Part shown: positions 9,260-17,465 of the stretch, in pieces
Layout of the letters: each line of letters starts with the position of its first letter
How positions within the stretch are numbered: the first letter of the stretch is position 1
Assembly: GCF_032163395.1 (NCBI RefSeq)
Contig: NZ_CP119968.1
Location: 171,501 to 235,500, forward strand
Reading direction: 5' to 3'
Length of the DNA: 64,000 bases
Source of the DNA: Gloeocapsopsis dulcis
GTDB lineage: Bacteria > Cyanobacteriota > Cyanobacteriia > Cyanobacteriales > Chroococcidiopsidaceae
Notes under the pieces: model-generated
Seen by the model: the letters and a program-made list of their open reading frames with translations, nothing else
Databases searched by the model: none
What the model was told of the DNA's origin: nothing
Translations under genes and position numbers: made by a program

Positions 9260-9911
9260 ACAAAATGCTGAGTTTGTTTGCCAGATGGAGTCAGTGCTAC
9301 AAGTGTATCAACAATGTTATCATCCTGACTTTCCCGTTGTCTGTCTCGATGAAGCCAGCAAACAACTTGTTAAAGAAACTGTTGAACCAGTTGCCGTAAA
9401 ACAAAGACAACCCATGCGGCAGGATTACAAGTATGAACGCAACGGTACAGCGAATCTATTCATACTTTGTGAACCGATAGTAGGATGGCGACATTTAAAA
9501 GTTACTAAACGTCGAACAGCAGTGGATTATGCTTATCTGCTCAGGGATTTAGTAGATATCCATTATCCTGATGCCTTGTTGATTACAGTGGTGCAAGATA
9601 ATCTTAATACCCATTCTCCCTCCTCCTTGTACAAAGCGTTTGAGCCTGCTGAGGCACGGCGTATTCTCAATCGCCTAGAGTTTTGTCACACTCCTAAGCA
9701 TGGCAGTTGGCTGAATATGGCAGAGATAGAATTGAGCATTTTGGCACGTCAATGCTTGAATCGACGTATTCCAGAGTTTGCCGTGTTGCAAACTGAGGTA
9801 GCTGCCTGGCAAGAGCAACGCAATCATGAGCAGACTTGGATTAATTGGCGCTTCAACACCGCCGATGCACGGGTCAAACTGCATCGACTCTACCCCTCAA
9901 TTAAAGCTTGA
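9246..9911 (+). CDS. IS630 transposase, C-terminal frame (DDE catalytic half)
   Basis: This frame holds the RNase-H-like DDE domain. The first Asp is in VVCLDEASKQL, the second in TVVQDNLNTHSP, and the last acidic residue is in LNMAEIELSILARQCL after the HGSWLNMAE motif typical of IS630. All three catalytic positions are intact, so the element may still move if the frameshift produces the fused protein. The true N-terminus is supplied by the preceding frame; the ATG at 9246 lies inside the overlap and is unlikely to be a genuine start. Confidence 0.8.
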   Translation: MIPPEQNAEFVCQMESVLQVYQQCYHPDFPVVCLDEASKQLVKETVEPVAVKQRQPMRQDYKYERNGTANLFILCEPIVGWRHLKVTKRRTAVDYAYLLRDLVDIHYPDALLITVVQDNLNTHSPSSLYKAFEPAEARRILNRLEFCHTPKHGSWLNMAEIELSILARQCLNRRIPEFAVLQTEVAAWQEQRNHEQTWINWRFNTADARVKLHRLYPSIKA

Positions 9912-9921
9912 CAAACCAGTA

Positions 9922-10556
9922 GGCTATTGACTGACGAGCTATAGCGAAAACCTTCTAGCCCTTAAAGACTATGAATGCCTGGCTTATGGAAGCACTCGAC
10001 AACTAAACTTGTCTCAAGCTTTTAAAAAAGCTGTTGCTGGCATCTTTGGCTACACTCCCACCCCCGAAGCCATTTTCTACTACATCTACGCCATTTCCCA
10101 CTCACTCACCTACCGTACCCGCTACGCTGAATTTCTCAAAATCGACTTCCCCCGCGTACCCCTCACCAGCAATGATCGCCTCTTCCGTCAACTCGCTGCA
10201 TACGGTGAAGAACTAGTGGCACTGCATTTGATGAAATCCCTAAATTAGATAACACAATTACTCAGTTTTGCGATCGCGCTGGGAATCGAGTTGTTGACGC
10301 TGGACATCCTAAATACCAGCAGGGTGACGTCATCATCAATAAAAAAGGCGACAGATTTAGCGGAGTACCTGAAAACGTTTGGAACTTCTACGTTGGCGGC
10401 TACCAAGTCTGTCAAAAATGGCTCAAAGACCGCAAAGGGCGCACCCTCAGCGATGAAGACATCCTGCACTATCAGCGAATTGTCGTTGCCCTGCAAGAGA
10501 CAATAGAGCTAATGGCAAAAATTGACGCAGCTATTCCTGGCTTCCCGATTGAGTAG
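9922..10556 (+). pseudogene. C-terminal remnant of a type ISP/IIG restriction-modification enzyme
   Basis: Two frames together encode the specificity end of a fused restriction-methylation protein. The first contains GYTPTPEAIFYYIYAI, YAEFLKIDFPRVPLTS and LAAYGEELVALHLM. The second contains FSGVPENVWNFYVGGYQV and KWLKDRKGRTLSDEDILHYQ, ending at 10556. They are joined if one base is restored in the C run at 10238-10240 (KSPKLDN). The methylase and nuclease domains are missing because the fragment begins at the IS630 right end. It cannot be active. Confidence 0.75.
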
Positions 10557-10561
10557 AGTAG

Positions 10562-10801
10562 ATGAAGTTACCTAATGGCGCTAAAGCACAACTCGGAGAC
10601 AAACCTGAGCGTTATTGTCTAAACATGGAGCATCCGAAAGGAAAAGATAAAGCGATTATGTTTGGAGATCGGTTAGGAATTACTCTATTTTCTAGAGTAA
10701 TTCTAGCAAATGCACTGCTAGAGTCAGCGATCGCATCTGAATCTTGCTTCAGCCTTGACTTTATCGAATTCAATCAAGCATTTCATCATTCATGTGGATA
10801 A
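10562..10801 (+). pseudogene. DUF6883-like small protein, C-terminally altered
   Basis: The 79-residue frame opens with MKLPNGAKAQLGDKPERYCLN and EHPKGKDKA, a start characteristic of DUF6883 proteins, which are about 110 residues and occur beside toxin and restriction genes. After about residue 45 the family pattern is lost and the rest (SRVILANALLESAIASES onward) looks unrelated or shifted. Starting 5 bp after the restriction-enzyme remnant, it belongs to the same decayed defence-type block. Function is unknown. Confidence 0.55.
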
Positions 10802-10851
10802 AGTGCAACTGTTTAGCGATCGCACTTCATCAATTAGAAGTTATGGTGCAG

Positions 10852-10936
10852 GCTAACCAGTCAAATGCAGCGGACGGCTGGGAGCCGCTGGTGCTGAGTC
10901 CGAAGTTATCTGCCGCCGTTGTTTTTTGCCGTTAGC
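10852..10936 (+). repeat. attC-like site 1
   Basis: An 85-bp segment starts GCTAAC and ends with the complementary GTTAGC. Inside are a GGCT/AGCC hairpin (10877-10886) and partly complementary arms around CAGCGGACGG (10868-10877) and CTGCCGCCG (10910-10918). This is the outline of an integron attC recombination site (R'' and R' boxes around imperfect L boxes), although the outer heptamers deviate by one position from the consensus. A second, related site follows the acetyltransferase gene; the two share GCCGTTAG(C/G)T and a GCTTCGT tail. Confidence 0.5.
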
Positions 10937-11080
10937 TTGCTTCGTTTGTAGGTTGAGGCAGTTATTTGAAGGTTGTCTGTGAGTGTTTAAGATTGAGTCA
11001 GTTAATGATTGTTGATCGGACAGCTTTTAAGGCAATTGATCGTCAATTAGCATGAGAGGGTGTGGCTTACGGTTATTGAT

Positions 11081-11641
11081 ATGGCTCAAATTACCGAAAC
11101 TCAGCGCTTGCTTATCCGAGGATGGCATCCTCAAGCAGACACAGAACATGCTTTTCAGATGTACAGTGATCCCAAAGTAACAAAATTTCTTATCACCAAA
11201 GTTGACAGCCTAGGGGAGGCATATAAATTGCTTGAGCGGTGGGTCAATATTTTTGCAAATCGCAACAATGGTAGCGGACAGTGGGCAATCACGCTCAAAG
11301 AAACTCAAGAAGTTGTCGGCATGATTGCGCTGATGCAATTACGAGACGGAGAGGAGTTGACACAGGACTACGAAATTGGATGGCATTTGAAGCAGGTAGC
11401 ATGGGGGCAAGGATACGCAACAGAGGCAGCCAAGGCAGTTCTCGAATATGGGTTCAATAGCTTAAAACTACCTGTGGTTTACTCAATCATGCATCCAGAG
11501 AATATTTCCTCGGTGCGTGTTGTGAAAAGATTGGGAATGAGTCGGGTTGGTCGCACCAATCAATACTACAAGACGGAACTTGAGATGTATCAACTAGAAG
11601 CACATGCTTGGAGGCAAGCAGTACCAAGAATCGGAGTGTGA
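11081..11641 (+). CDS. GNAT-family N-acetyltransferase (RimJ/RimL type)
   Basis: The product, 186 residues from the chosen ATG, carries ETQRLLIRGW at its start, IGWHLKQVAWGQGYATEA (acetyl-CoA pyrophosphate loop, Q/RxxGxA pattern) near residue 105 and NISSVRVVKRLGM near 145. It would acetylate an amino group using acetyl-CoA; the acceptor (ribosomal protein N-terminus, antibiotic or small molecule) is unknown. An earlier in-frame start at 11060 is possible but adds only seven residues. It lies alone between two attC-like sites, the arrangement of a gene cassette. Confidence 0.85.
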   Translation: MAQITETQRLLIRGWHPQADTEHAFQMYSDPKVTKFLITKVDSLGEAYKLLERWVNIFANRNNGSGQWAITLKETQEVVGMIALMQLRDGEELTQDYEIGWHLKQVAWGQGYATEAAKAVLEYGFNSLKLPVVYSIMHPENISSVRVVKRLGMSRVGRTNQYYKTELEMYQLEAHAWRQAVPRIGV

Positions 11642-11647
11642 TTGCAA

Positions 11648-11726
11648 GCTAACACGTCACGACAGCAGACGAAAGCTGCTTGTGGGGTTGCCAAGGTTTA
11701 TCTACCACAGCGTTTTGCCGTTAGGT
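11648..11726 (+). repeat. attC-like site 2
   Basis: This 79-bp segment begins GCTAAC and ends GTTAGGT, which fits the R' consensus GTTRRRY exactly. An internal inverted pair AGCAG/CTGCT (11664-11680) can form the central hairpin. It closes the cassette that starts at site 1. The tail TGGCTTCGTA resembles the tail after site 1. A dispersed cyanobacterial repeat with similar folding is the alternative. Confidence 0.5.
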
Positions 11727-11815
11727 GGCTTCGTACCTAGGGTAGTTTGTACAACGAGCTTTCAGCCAGTTGCAAGTGCTAAACTTTACTCAGATATATC
11801 GGAAACGCAGTAGCT

Positions 11816-12013
11816 ATGGCTTCTATCACCATTGACCTTCCAGACAGTCAATTCCAAAAGCTACAAGATCTAGCAAGAGTGCATGGAATTCCTGCTGAAG
11901 CCTTGCTACGTGCAAGCATAGAAGACTGGCTCAGTTCTTCCAAAGGCGATTTTACTCAAGTAACAGACTATGTGCTTAACAAGAATGCTGAACTCTACCG
12001 CCGTTTAGCATAA
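11816..12013 (+). CDS. Type II antitoxin, ribbon-helix-helix-like
   Basis: A 65-residue protein begins MASITIDLPDSQFQKLQDLA, an RHH-type beta strand and first helix, followed by GIPAEALLRASIEDWL, the second helix. The Asp/Lys-rich C-terminus would bind the toxin. It overlaps the following Doc-like toxin frame by 1 bp (TAATG), the normal arrangement for an antitoxin-toxin operon with autorepression. The toxin is broken, so this is probably an orphan antitoxin. Confidence 0.75.
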   Translation: MASITIDLPDSQFQKLQDLARVHGIPAEALLRASIEDWLSSSKGDFTQVTDYVLNKNAELYRRLA

Positions 12014-12327
12014 TGCGTTATCTGACGCTTGTTGAAGTCCTGGATCTACACCGTCGAATTATTGAGCAATCAATAGGGGCATTGGGCATTCGTGATTTAG
12101 GTTTGCTGGAATCTGCAATTACTCAGCCTCGCATGACTTTTGGCAGTGAAGATCTGTATCCAACCGTTGCAGAATTTCTCGAAGATATACGTATTTATCT
12201 GGTTACTGAAGATACAGCTACTATTTACGGACAACTAAAAGCAGCACTATTTAACCAGCTTGCTCCCAAAGAGAAAAGCAAGCACTGGAAAACAAAAATT
12301 ACACAGATGGAGATAAAGCAAAATTAG
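12013..12327 (+). pseudogene. Chimeric toxin remnant: Doc N-terminus joined to PIN-domain fragment
   Basis: Residues 1-54 (MRYLTLVEVLDLHRRII, LGIRDLGLLESAI, DLYPTVAE) are the start of a Doc/Fic death-on-curing toxin. The catalytic HPFxDGNKR motif that should follow is missing. From about residue 55 (LEDIRIYLVTEDTATIYGQL, then KEKSKHWKTKITQ) the sequence looks like the middle of a VapC-type PIN toxin instead, and it stops early. Neither toxin activity can survive. The join is near 12174 and looks like a deletion that fused two neighbouring toxin genes. Confidence 0.7.
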
Positions 12328-12449
12328 ATGATGGAAATTTTGTTATTCAACTAGTGCGGGATACTAACAGGCTTAACTTGATTGCTCATGAATGTATTAA
12401 ACCTACTAGCTTGCAAGTTTCTTTAGCAGCATTTCTACTAAGAGAATAA
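12300..12449 (+). pseudogene. Unrecognised gene fragment after the toxin remnant
   Basis: In a frame different from the toxin chimera, TAC at 12300 opens a run of about 49 codons (YTDGDKAKLDD, then IQLVRDTNRLNLIAHECI) to a TAA at 12447-12449. It has no start codon of its own and overlaps the chimera by 28 bp, so it looks like the tail of a third gene captured in the same deletion. No family is recognised. Confidence 0.35.
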
Positions 12450-12490
12450 TGGATTGTATAAATCAACTGTAATGTTTAATAGAAGAGGAA

Positions 12491-12572
12491 TGCGGAACCC
12501 GGGACTTGAACCCGGAAGCCTTGCGGCACTAGAACCTGAATCTAGCGCGTCTGCCAATTCCGCCAGTTCCGC
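12491..12572 (-). tRNA. tRNA-Leu (CAG)
   Basis: Read on the minus strand, a 7-bp acceptor GCGGAAC pairs with GTTCCGC, with discriminator A. The anticodon stem CTAGA/TCTAG encloses the loop TTCAGGT, giving anticodon CAG. A long variable arm and a TTCAAGT T-loop with CCGGG/CCCGG stem complete a class II tRNA of 82 nt without encoded CCA. It decodes CUG. Confidence 0.95.
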
Positions 12573-12872
12573 ACGGAATCTATTAAAGCAGCTTTTTATT
12601 GTGTCTCAATTTTTGCTTAATGTCAAGTGTATTATAACTTTTGCCAGCACAGAGGACAAATGACATCGGCATTATTATATAGTGGCTTTAGCTTCAACAT
12701 TGATTGAGGTGTGCGATCATAGCATACATGAAAGCATAAAACCATCGTGTAAATACTCTTTTCTTAAGAAAACAATGAAATTAATATGCGATGACTCAAT
12801 AATGTTTAACTTTTGCAAATGTCAATGTAGAATCAAAACCAACTTTGAACTTGTAAAAGTACTTAATTATTT
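12573..12872. other. Gap between tRNA-Leu and murA, no gene seen
   Basis: These 300 bp are AT-rich and contain only short open frames without family resemblance. The murA promoter must lie here, but no strong -35/-10 pair stands out. Confidence 0.4.
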
Positions 12873-14261
12873 ATGGAGGATAGACCTATTACTACTCAAG
12901 GTTTAAAGGACACCCACACCCAGTCTGATGCTGACGCTTCTGTTCTACAGATTTGGGGGAAGCATCCTCTAAAAGGGCACGTCAACATTAGTGGAGCAAA
13001 AAATTCTGCGCTGACAATCATAGCCGCATCTTTACTTTGTCCTCAAGACTGCCGAATTCGCAATGTCCCTAACCTAGTTGATGTCAAGCGAATGGAGCAG
13101 ATTCTAGCAGCTTTAGGAGTCAAAATTGAGCATCATGGAAATGTATTAGACATCAATGCCAGTACGATTAGTCACTCCAAAGCTCCTTACGAAATAGTTA
13201 GCCAGCTAAGGGCAAGTTTCTTCATTATTGGTCCACTACTAGCAAGATTAGGCGTAGCACGCATTCCTTTACCTGGCGGTTGTACCATTGGCGCTCGACC
13301 TGTTGACCTTCATGTTCGGGGTCTACAAGCAATGGGAGCTGATGTTCAGATTGAACATGGTATTGTCCATGCCTACGTGACTGGTGGTCAACGCAAATTA
13401 AGAGGGGCAAAAATTTACTTAGATTACCCCAGCGTTGGCGCTACAGAAACAATTATGATGGCTGCCACCTTGGCAGAGGGAGAAACAACAATTGAAAATG
13501 CAGCACAAGAGCCAGAAGTTGTAGATTTAGCAAATTTCTGTCAAGCACTGGGCGCACGCATCCGCGGAGCGGGAACAAATACAATTACAATTGCTGGAGT
13601 TCCTAGCTTGCACTCTACCGACTATGCAATTAATCCAGACCGAATTGAGGCTGGAACGTTCCTAGTCGCAGGTGCAATCACACATTCTGAAATCAGTTTA
13701 TCTCCTGTTGTTCCTGAACATCTAACTGCTGTTATTGCTAAACTCCAAGCAACGGGTGCTCAAATTATCACCGAATCATCCGACTGCTTGCGGATTCTCC
13801 CTGGAGACACCATTAAAGCAACTGATATTGAAACCTTGCCATATCCTGGGTTTCCTACTGATATGCAAGCACAGTTTATGGCTTTACTAACGCTGAGTGA
13901 AGGTAATAGTTTAATCACAGAAACGGTTTTTGAGAATCGTATGCGTCATGTAGCAGAACTTAATCGCATGGGTGCAGATATTCGCATTAAAGGCAACCAC
14001 GCACTTGTGCGTGGAGTTTCTATGTTATCTGGCGCACCGGTGGTAGCGACTGATCTGCGTGCTTCTGCAGCACTCGTCTTAGCTGGATTAGCAGCTGAGG
14101 GTAAAACGATCATTCAGTGCTTGCACCATTTAGACCGAGGATATGAACACATAGAAGCTAAACTGCTGGCATTAGGCGCAAAACTAGAACGCATTCCCGC
14201 AGTTGGAGATATTAGTGGTGTTTGTTTGACAAACGATCCTGTTTTATCTGAAAAAGATTGA
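12873..14261 (+). CDS. murA: UDP-N-acetylglucosamine 1-carboxyvinyltransferase (MurA)
   Basis: MurA adds enolpyruvate from PEP to UDP-GlcNAc, the first committed step of peptidoglycan synthesis in the cytoplasm. The 462-residue protein is a little longer than the usual 420-450 because of an N-terminal leader of about 30 residues. [12 protein letters not shown] carries the conserved Lys-Asn pair. [16 protein letters not shown] carries the fosfomycin-binding Cys. [11 protein letters not shown] and the [13 protein letters not shown] stretch near the C-terminus are also present. All catalytic motifs are intact. The start ATG at 12873 lies within ATGGAGGA and has no obvious upstream Shine-Dalgarno; a later start would cut only the variable leader. 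Confidence 0.95.
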   Translation: MEDRPITTQGLKDTHTQSDADASVLQIWGKHPLKGHVNISGAKNSALTIIAASLLCPQDCRIRNVPNLVDVKRMEQILAALGVKIEHHGNVLDINASTISHSKAPYEIVSQLRASFFIIGPLLARLGVARIPLPGGCTIGARPVDLHVRGLQAMGADVQIEHGIVHAYVTGGQRKLRGAKIYLDYPSVGATETIMMAATLAEGETTIENAAQEPEVVDLANFCQALGARIRGAGTNTITIAGVPSLHSTDYAINPDRIEAGTFLVAGAITHSEISLSPVVPEHLTAVIAKLQATGAQIITESSDCLRILPGDTIKATDIETLPYPGFPTDMQAQFMALLTLSEGNSLITETVFENRMRHVAELNRMGADIRIKGNHALVRGVSMLSGAPVVATDLRASAALVLAGLAAEGKTIIQCLHHLDRGYEHIEAKLLALGAKLERIPAVGDISGVCLTNDPVLSEKD

Positions 14262-14637
14262 CATCTTTGTAACCGCAGATGACTAGCAAATTTCTACTCT
14301 TGATGTAATTTGTGTGGCTTTACGACTACTGACTTCAGGTGATAACTATACATGAGCGCTATATTTTAAACGAAAATACGCTGAAATAGGTCAAAATTTG
14401 ACATTTAGTGATACCGGAAGTTTAGTAGTATTGACTACACAACAGGTCAGTCCTTGGCTAGCAATGCGTCTGTAGCCTGTAATTTTTTAGATGCGTGAGT
14501 AGATGATTTAATTGTCAAGCCATAATGGAAAAGCTTTGTTCGTTATACTGAACACATAGGTTGGTTAAAAACGCGATCGCATTGGCTAGGCACATCTAGC
14601 GGCAATCATTTTATTCTTTCTCAAGCTAAAACGACGC
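14262..14637. other. Gap between murA and M48 peptidase, no gene seen
   Basis: These 376 bp contain no supported reading frame. One HIP1 octamer lies at 14573-14580 and a TATACT box at about 14545, but no well-spaced -35 element accompanies it. It presumably holds the promoter of the peptidase gene. Confidence 0.35.
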
Positions 14638-15510
14638 ATGTCTTCTACAACTCAGCTAATTGGTTTAAAAGCCGACGAGTTTCGTCATCCATTAGATTTG
14701 GAAGCTACTAAAGCTCTCAAGCAGATTCCTGGTGTTGATATTTTAGTGCGTAATCTGCTAGGACAAATGGCAGAACAGTTTTTTTATGTAGAAAATATTG
14801 CTTCAAGTATTTTGGTAGGAGAGCAACAACTACCTCAGTTTCACAAGCTGTTAGTAGAAGCTTGTCAAGTGTTGGATCTTGAACCACCACAATTGTATGT
14901 CCGTCAACACCCAGTTCCAAATGCTTACACGTTTGCTATGCGTGGCAAGCAGCCATTTATTGTCATGCATACTTCTTTGTTGGAATTGCTGAGTGCAGAG
15001 GAAATTCAAGCAGTGATAGCCCATGAACTGGGTCATCTTAAATGCGATCATGGGGTGTATCTTACCTTAGTCAATTTGGTTGTATTAGCAGCAGGGCAAT
15101 TACCGAATTTTGGTGGTTTTGTGGCTCAAGCACTGCAAGCACAACTTTTAGAATGGGTAAGATGTGCAGAGTTTACGTGCGATCGCGCGGCATTACTTGC
15201 AACCCAAGACCCAAAAATTGTCATGTCACTTTTGATGAAGCTGTCTGGTGGTTCGCCAACACTAGCATCGCAACTTAATTTAGATGCTTTTCTCGCTCAA
15301 GCACGCGCTTATGATGATATTAGTAATACTGAACTGGGAGAAGTCCTTAAATCAGCGCGGACATCTCAATTAACTCATCCATTACCAGTACTACGTGCTA
15401 GAGAAATAGATCGCTGGGCATCAAGTCGAGATTATCAAAACTTGTTAGAAAGTCACACTATGCACTATAATCATAAAGCTGCACCCAAGGGCGGGTGGCG
15501 AAACTGGTAG
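14638..15510 (+). CDS. M48-family metallopeptidase (HtpX-like, without membrane helices at N-terminus)
   Basis: This 290-residue zinc protease carries the HEXXH motif as VIAHELGHLKCDHG near residue 130 and the third ligand region as WVRCAEFTCDRAALLA near 178, with Glu as ligand. Hydrophobic stretches near 140-165 could associate with membranes. The family degrades misfolded or envelope proteins; the substrate is not known. The last seven codons (GGWRNW and stop, at 15508-15510) are read from the 5' half of the downstream tRNA-Leu gene, a 22-bp same-strand overlap. Confidence 0.88.
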   Translation: MSSTTQLIGLKADEFRHPLDLEATKALKQIPGVDILVRNLLGQMAEQFFYVENIASSILVGEQQLPQFHKLLVEACQVLDLEPPQLYVRQHPVPNAYTFAMRGKQPFIVMHTSLLELLSAEEIQAVIAHELGHLKCDHGVYLTLVNLVVLAAGQLPNFGGFVAQALQAQLLEWVRCAEFTCDRAALLATQDPKIVMSLLMKLSGGSPTLASQLNLDAFLAQARAYDDISNTELGEVLKSARTSQLTHPLPVLRAREIDRWASSRDYQNLLESHTMHYNHKAAPKGGWRNW

Positions 15511-15572
15511 ACGCACCACACTCAAAATGTGGCACCAGCGATGGTATGCGAGTTCGATTCTCGCCCCGCCCA
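15489..15572 (+). tRNA. tRNA-Leu (CAA), with 3' half contributed by the integrated element
   Basis: Acceptor GGGCGGG pairs with CCCGCCC at 15565-15571 (discriminator A15572). Anticodon stem CCACA/TGTGG encloses CTCAAAA, anticodon CAA. T-arm GCGAG-TTCGATT-CTCGC and a long variable arm are present; 84 nt. The anticodon stem-loop is the attL core of the element that follows. The 3' half differs from the displaced copy at 34408-34464, so it was probably brought by the element and restores a functional tRNA. Confidence 0.93.
15516..15533 (+). repeat. attL core (18 bp) in the anticodon arm
   Basis: CCACACTCAAAATGTGGC, the anticodon stem-loop of tRNA-Leu(CAA), recurs identically at 34408-34425. Crossover in the anticodon loop is a common choice of tyrosine recombinases. 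Confidence 0.85.
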
Positions 15573-15594
15573 TTGAATTCATTGAGGAAGACCG

Positions 15595-16788
15595 ATGCTA
15601 CAAGCGGTTTGTGTATCAAGTGAGTATCACTCATCAAAACGCGATCGCGGCACAATTGGCATCGAAGTTTATCGCGGTAAGTTGCGGTTGCGACTGCCGC
15701 GAGAACTTTTTCGTGGCAAGCAAAAAGCTATCTACACAAGGCTTCCTGACACATTAGAAGGCAGGAAAGAAGCAACCAAACTCGCCTGGCGCATTGAAGA
15801 CGATATCAGCCGCGATAGCTTCGATCCAACCTTGGCAAAGTATCAAGCGAATATCAAACTAATAGCCAGTTCCTCCACACCCGCGCGATCGCTCCTTGAA
15901 TTGTGGGACAAATACAGCGAGTACCGACGCCCACAACTTTCAATTACGCACTACGAAGAGAATTATCGAAAGCGCTACCGCAACGCGATTTTAGAACTGC
16001 CAACGCAATCATTAACCGCAGCAGTCGAAGTGCGCGATCATATCGTGCAACACAAGTCTCCAGGCACCGCGAAGCAGCTATTAATTCAATTCAATGCAGC
16101 GTGTCAGTTCGGCGTTAAATCAAATTTAATAACGCATAATCCCTTTGAGGGAATGGCAGCAGATATCAAAGTCAAGTCGCGGCATTACCAAGATATCGAT
16201 CCGTTCTCAAACGCCGAACGCGATGCCATTATTGAAGCCTTCGCTGCGCATCCGCACTATCAGCACTACACCAACTTTGTAAAGTTCCTTTTCTTGACAG
16301 GATGCCGCACGAGCGAGGCGGTGGGCTTGCGCTGGAGCGACATTAATCCTGAATGCACGATTGTCAGCTTCACAAGCGTAATTACAAAGAAGCAACGCAA
16401 AAGCACAAAGACAAATCGCACGCGCCGCTTTCCTTGCAACTCGTCACTCACGACACTGCTGCAATCAATCCGATCTGAAGCATCTTTACCTGACACGCTC
16501 GTATTTCCTAATCCTCAAGGCAATCCCATTAACCCCGCGACATTTCTGCACAACGCTTGGGGCGGCGACAAAAGTAAGGGTCATCAGGGCATCGTTAGCG
16601 AGCTTGTCACTCAAGGGTTGGTCGAGCGCTATCGACCGCAATACAACACGCGACATACATTTATTACAACGTGTTTAGAAGCCGGAATTTCAATTCCTCA
16701 AATTGCGCGGTGGGTGGGTAATTCTCCTAGTACCTTACTTGCATATTATGGTGGTGTCATTCGCCAGATGCGACCACCGGAGTTTTAA
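15595..16788 (+). CDS. Tyrosine-type site-specific integrase
   Basis: The 397-residue recombinase would integrate and excise the element at tRNA-Leu. An N-terminal arm-binding part (residues about 15-80, with YRGKLRLRLPRELF) and a core-binding SAM-like domain (about 95-190) precede the catalytic domain. Catalytic residues visible are the Arg of TGCRTSEAVGLRW, the His-x-x-Arg pair expressed as QYNTRHTF, the second His/Trp region IARWVGNSP and the nucleophile in LLAYYGG. It starts 22 bp after the tRNA end. The large unknown operon lies beyond it in the opposite orientation. Confidence 0.92.
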   Translation: MLQAVCVSSEYHSSKRDRGTIGIEVYRGKLRLRLPRELFRGKQKAIYTRLPDTLEGRKEATKLAWRIEDDISRDSFDPTLAKYQANIKLIASSSTPARSLLELWDKYSEYRRPQLSITHYEENYRKRYRNAILELPTQSLTAAVEVRDHIVQHKSPGTAKQLLIQFNAACQFGVKSNLITHNPFEGMAADIKVKSRHYQDIDPFSNAERDAIIEAFAAHPHYQHYTNFVKFLFLTGCRTSEAVGLRWSDINPECTIVSFTSVITKKQRKSTKTNRTRRFPCNSSLTTLLQSIRSEASLPDTLVFPNPQGNPINPATFLHNAWGGDKSKGHQGIVSELVTQGLVERYRPQYNTRHTFITTCLEAGISIPQIARWVGNSPSTLLAYYGGVIRQMRPPEF

Positions 16789-16796
16789 GAACAGAT

Positions 16797-16826
16797 AATC
16801 CTCTGAGGAGTGAAAGTCAGAGGATT
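16797..16826. terminator. Hairpin after the integrase gene
   Basis: AATCCTCTGA and TCAGAGGATT form a perfect 10-bp stem with a 10-nt loop, starting 9 bp after the integrase stop. No T run follows, so intrinsic termination is uncertain. Confidence 0.5.
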
Positions 16827-16869
16827 GAAACTAATATGTGATCTAGAAGGGAACAGTAAAAAACGCGGT

Positions 16870-16923
16870 GGATCGCTCGCTGTTTATCCCAACCCTTATT
16901 TACTCAGGTTTACCGAGCGATCC
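16870..16923. repeat. Perfect 10-bp inverted repeat, 34-bp spacing
   Basis: GGATCGCTCG at 16870-16879 is repeated in inverted form at 16914-16923. It lies between the convergent integrase and YkuD-like genes and could be a terminator hairpin or an accessory recombination site. Function is inferred. Confidence 0.45.
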
Positions 16924-16970
16924 GACCTAATCATAACTAGATATTTTGAAAATGGCGATCGCATTATAAA

Positions 16971-17465
16971 TTAAGCTGCTTCTCTTTTAACAGCCATCGT
17001 ATAAACAACATTTAGCGGTATTTGCTGTACATTTTTATGCGCACAATCTTCCATGATTTTTCTGAAAATATCCCAGTGATCTTGTAGTGGTAACACAATG
17101 CATCCCGCCGATCCAGGCACATTAGCATCAAAATGTATCCCAAAATCACCTCTATGCGTTTTTCCCACAGGTACGCTAAACGGGGCAATCGCGTAGAAGC
17201 TTCCCTCCACCCCGCGTACGTGTGGCAGCCAGAGTCGTTGCGTGGAAACGGCGTAACCTAAAGGCTCAATAGCCCTGCTTGGTGGCAGTGGTCCGCGCCC
17301 TTTAAATTTCCAAGATCCAGAATACTGATATCCAATGCAGCCACTAGTAGCTTGCAGCCTTATGCCAGCTTTGTTTGGGTCTTGCTTAAGTACCAAAGTA
17401 CCTTTTTGCAATTCCCGTGTATTACTATTCGGTAAATGCAGGGAAAATTCGATAGTAGGAGTCAT
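16971..17465 (-). CDS. YkuD-like L,D-transpeptidase-type protein
   Basis: The 164 residues from the chosen start (MTPTIEFSLHLP) end in a RGDFGIHFDANVPGSAGCI stretch, which has the His ... Ser-x-Gly-Cys arrangement of the YkuD catalytic site. A frame extends upstream to 17546 but the added 27 residues look random. Such enzymes cross-link or cleave peptidoglycan; at the end of a particle-like operon it could open the host wall during release or entry. It is the last gene of the minus-strand operon. Similarity is limited to the catalytic motif. Confidence 0.6.
   Translation of the reverse strand: MTPTIEFSLHLPNSNTRELQKGTLVLKQDPNKAGIRLQATSGCIGYQYSGSWKFKGRGPLPPSRAIEPLGYAVSTQRLWLPHVRGVEGSFYAIAPFSVPVGKTHRGDFGIHFDANVPGSAGCIVLPLQDHWDIFRKIMEDCAHKNVQQIPLNVVYTMAVKREAA

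Larger units (their letters stand above)
8706..9921 (+). mobile_element. IS630-family insertion sequence, complete
   Basis: The element is about 1.2 kb and holds one transposase in two overlapping frames. Its ends are TA dinucleotides at 8706-8707 and 9920-9921, the usual IS630/Tc1 target duplication. The outer 15 bases are imperfect inverted repeats: 8706-8720 matches the complement of 9907-9921 at about 12 of 15 positions. To the right it abuts the restriction-modification remnant; no matching N-terminal part of that gene is seen on the left, so the insertion did not simply split an intact gene. Confidence 0.8.

Noticed and set aside
12454-12906. Short plus-strand frames across the tRNA-Leu(CAG) region and murA leader
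   Set aside because: They read through the antisense of the tRNA or AT-rich gap and show no family pattern.
16788-16840. Possible solitary CRISPR repeat ending GGATTGAAAC after the integrase gene
   Set aside because: The last bases resemble cyanobacterial CRISPR repeats, but only one copy exists, there are no spacers and no cas genes; it is explained as a 10-bp hairpin.
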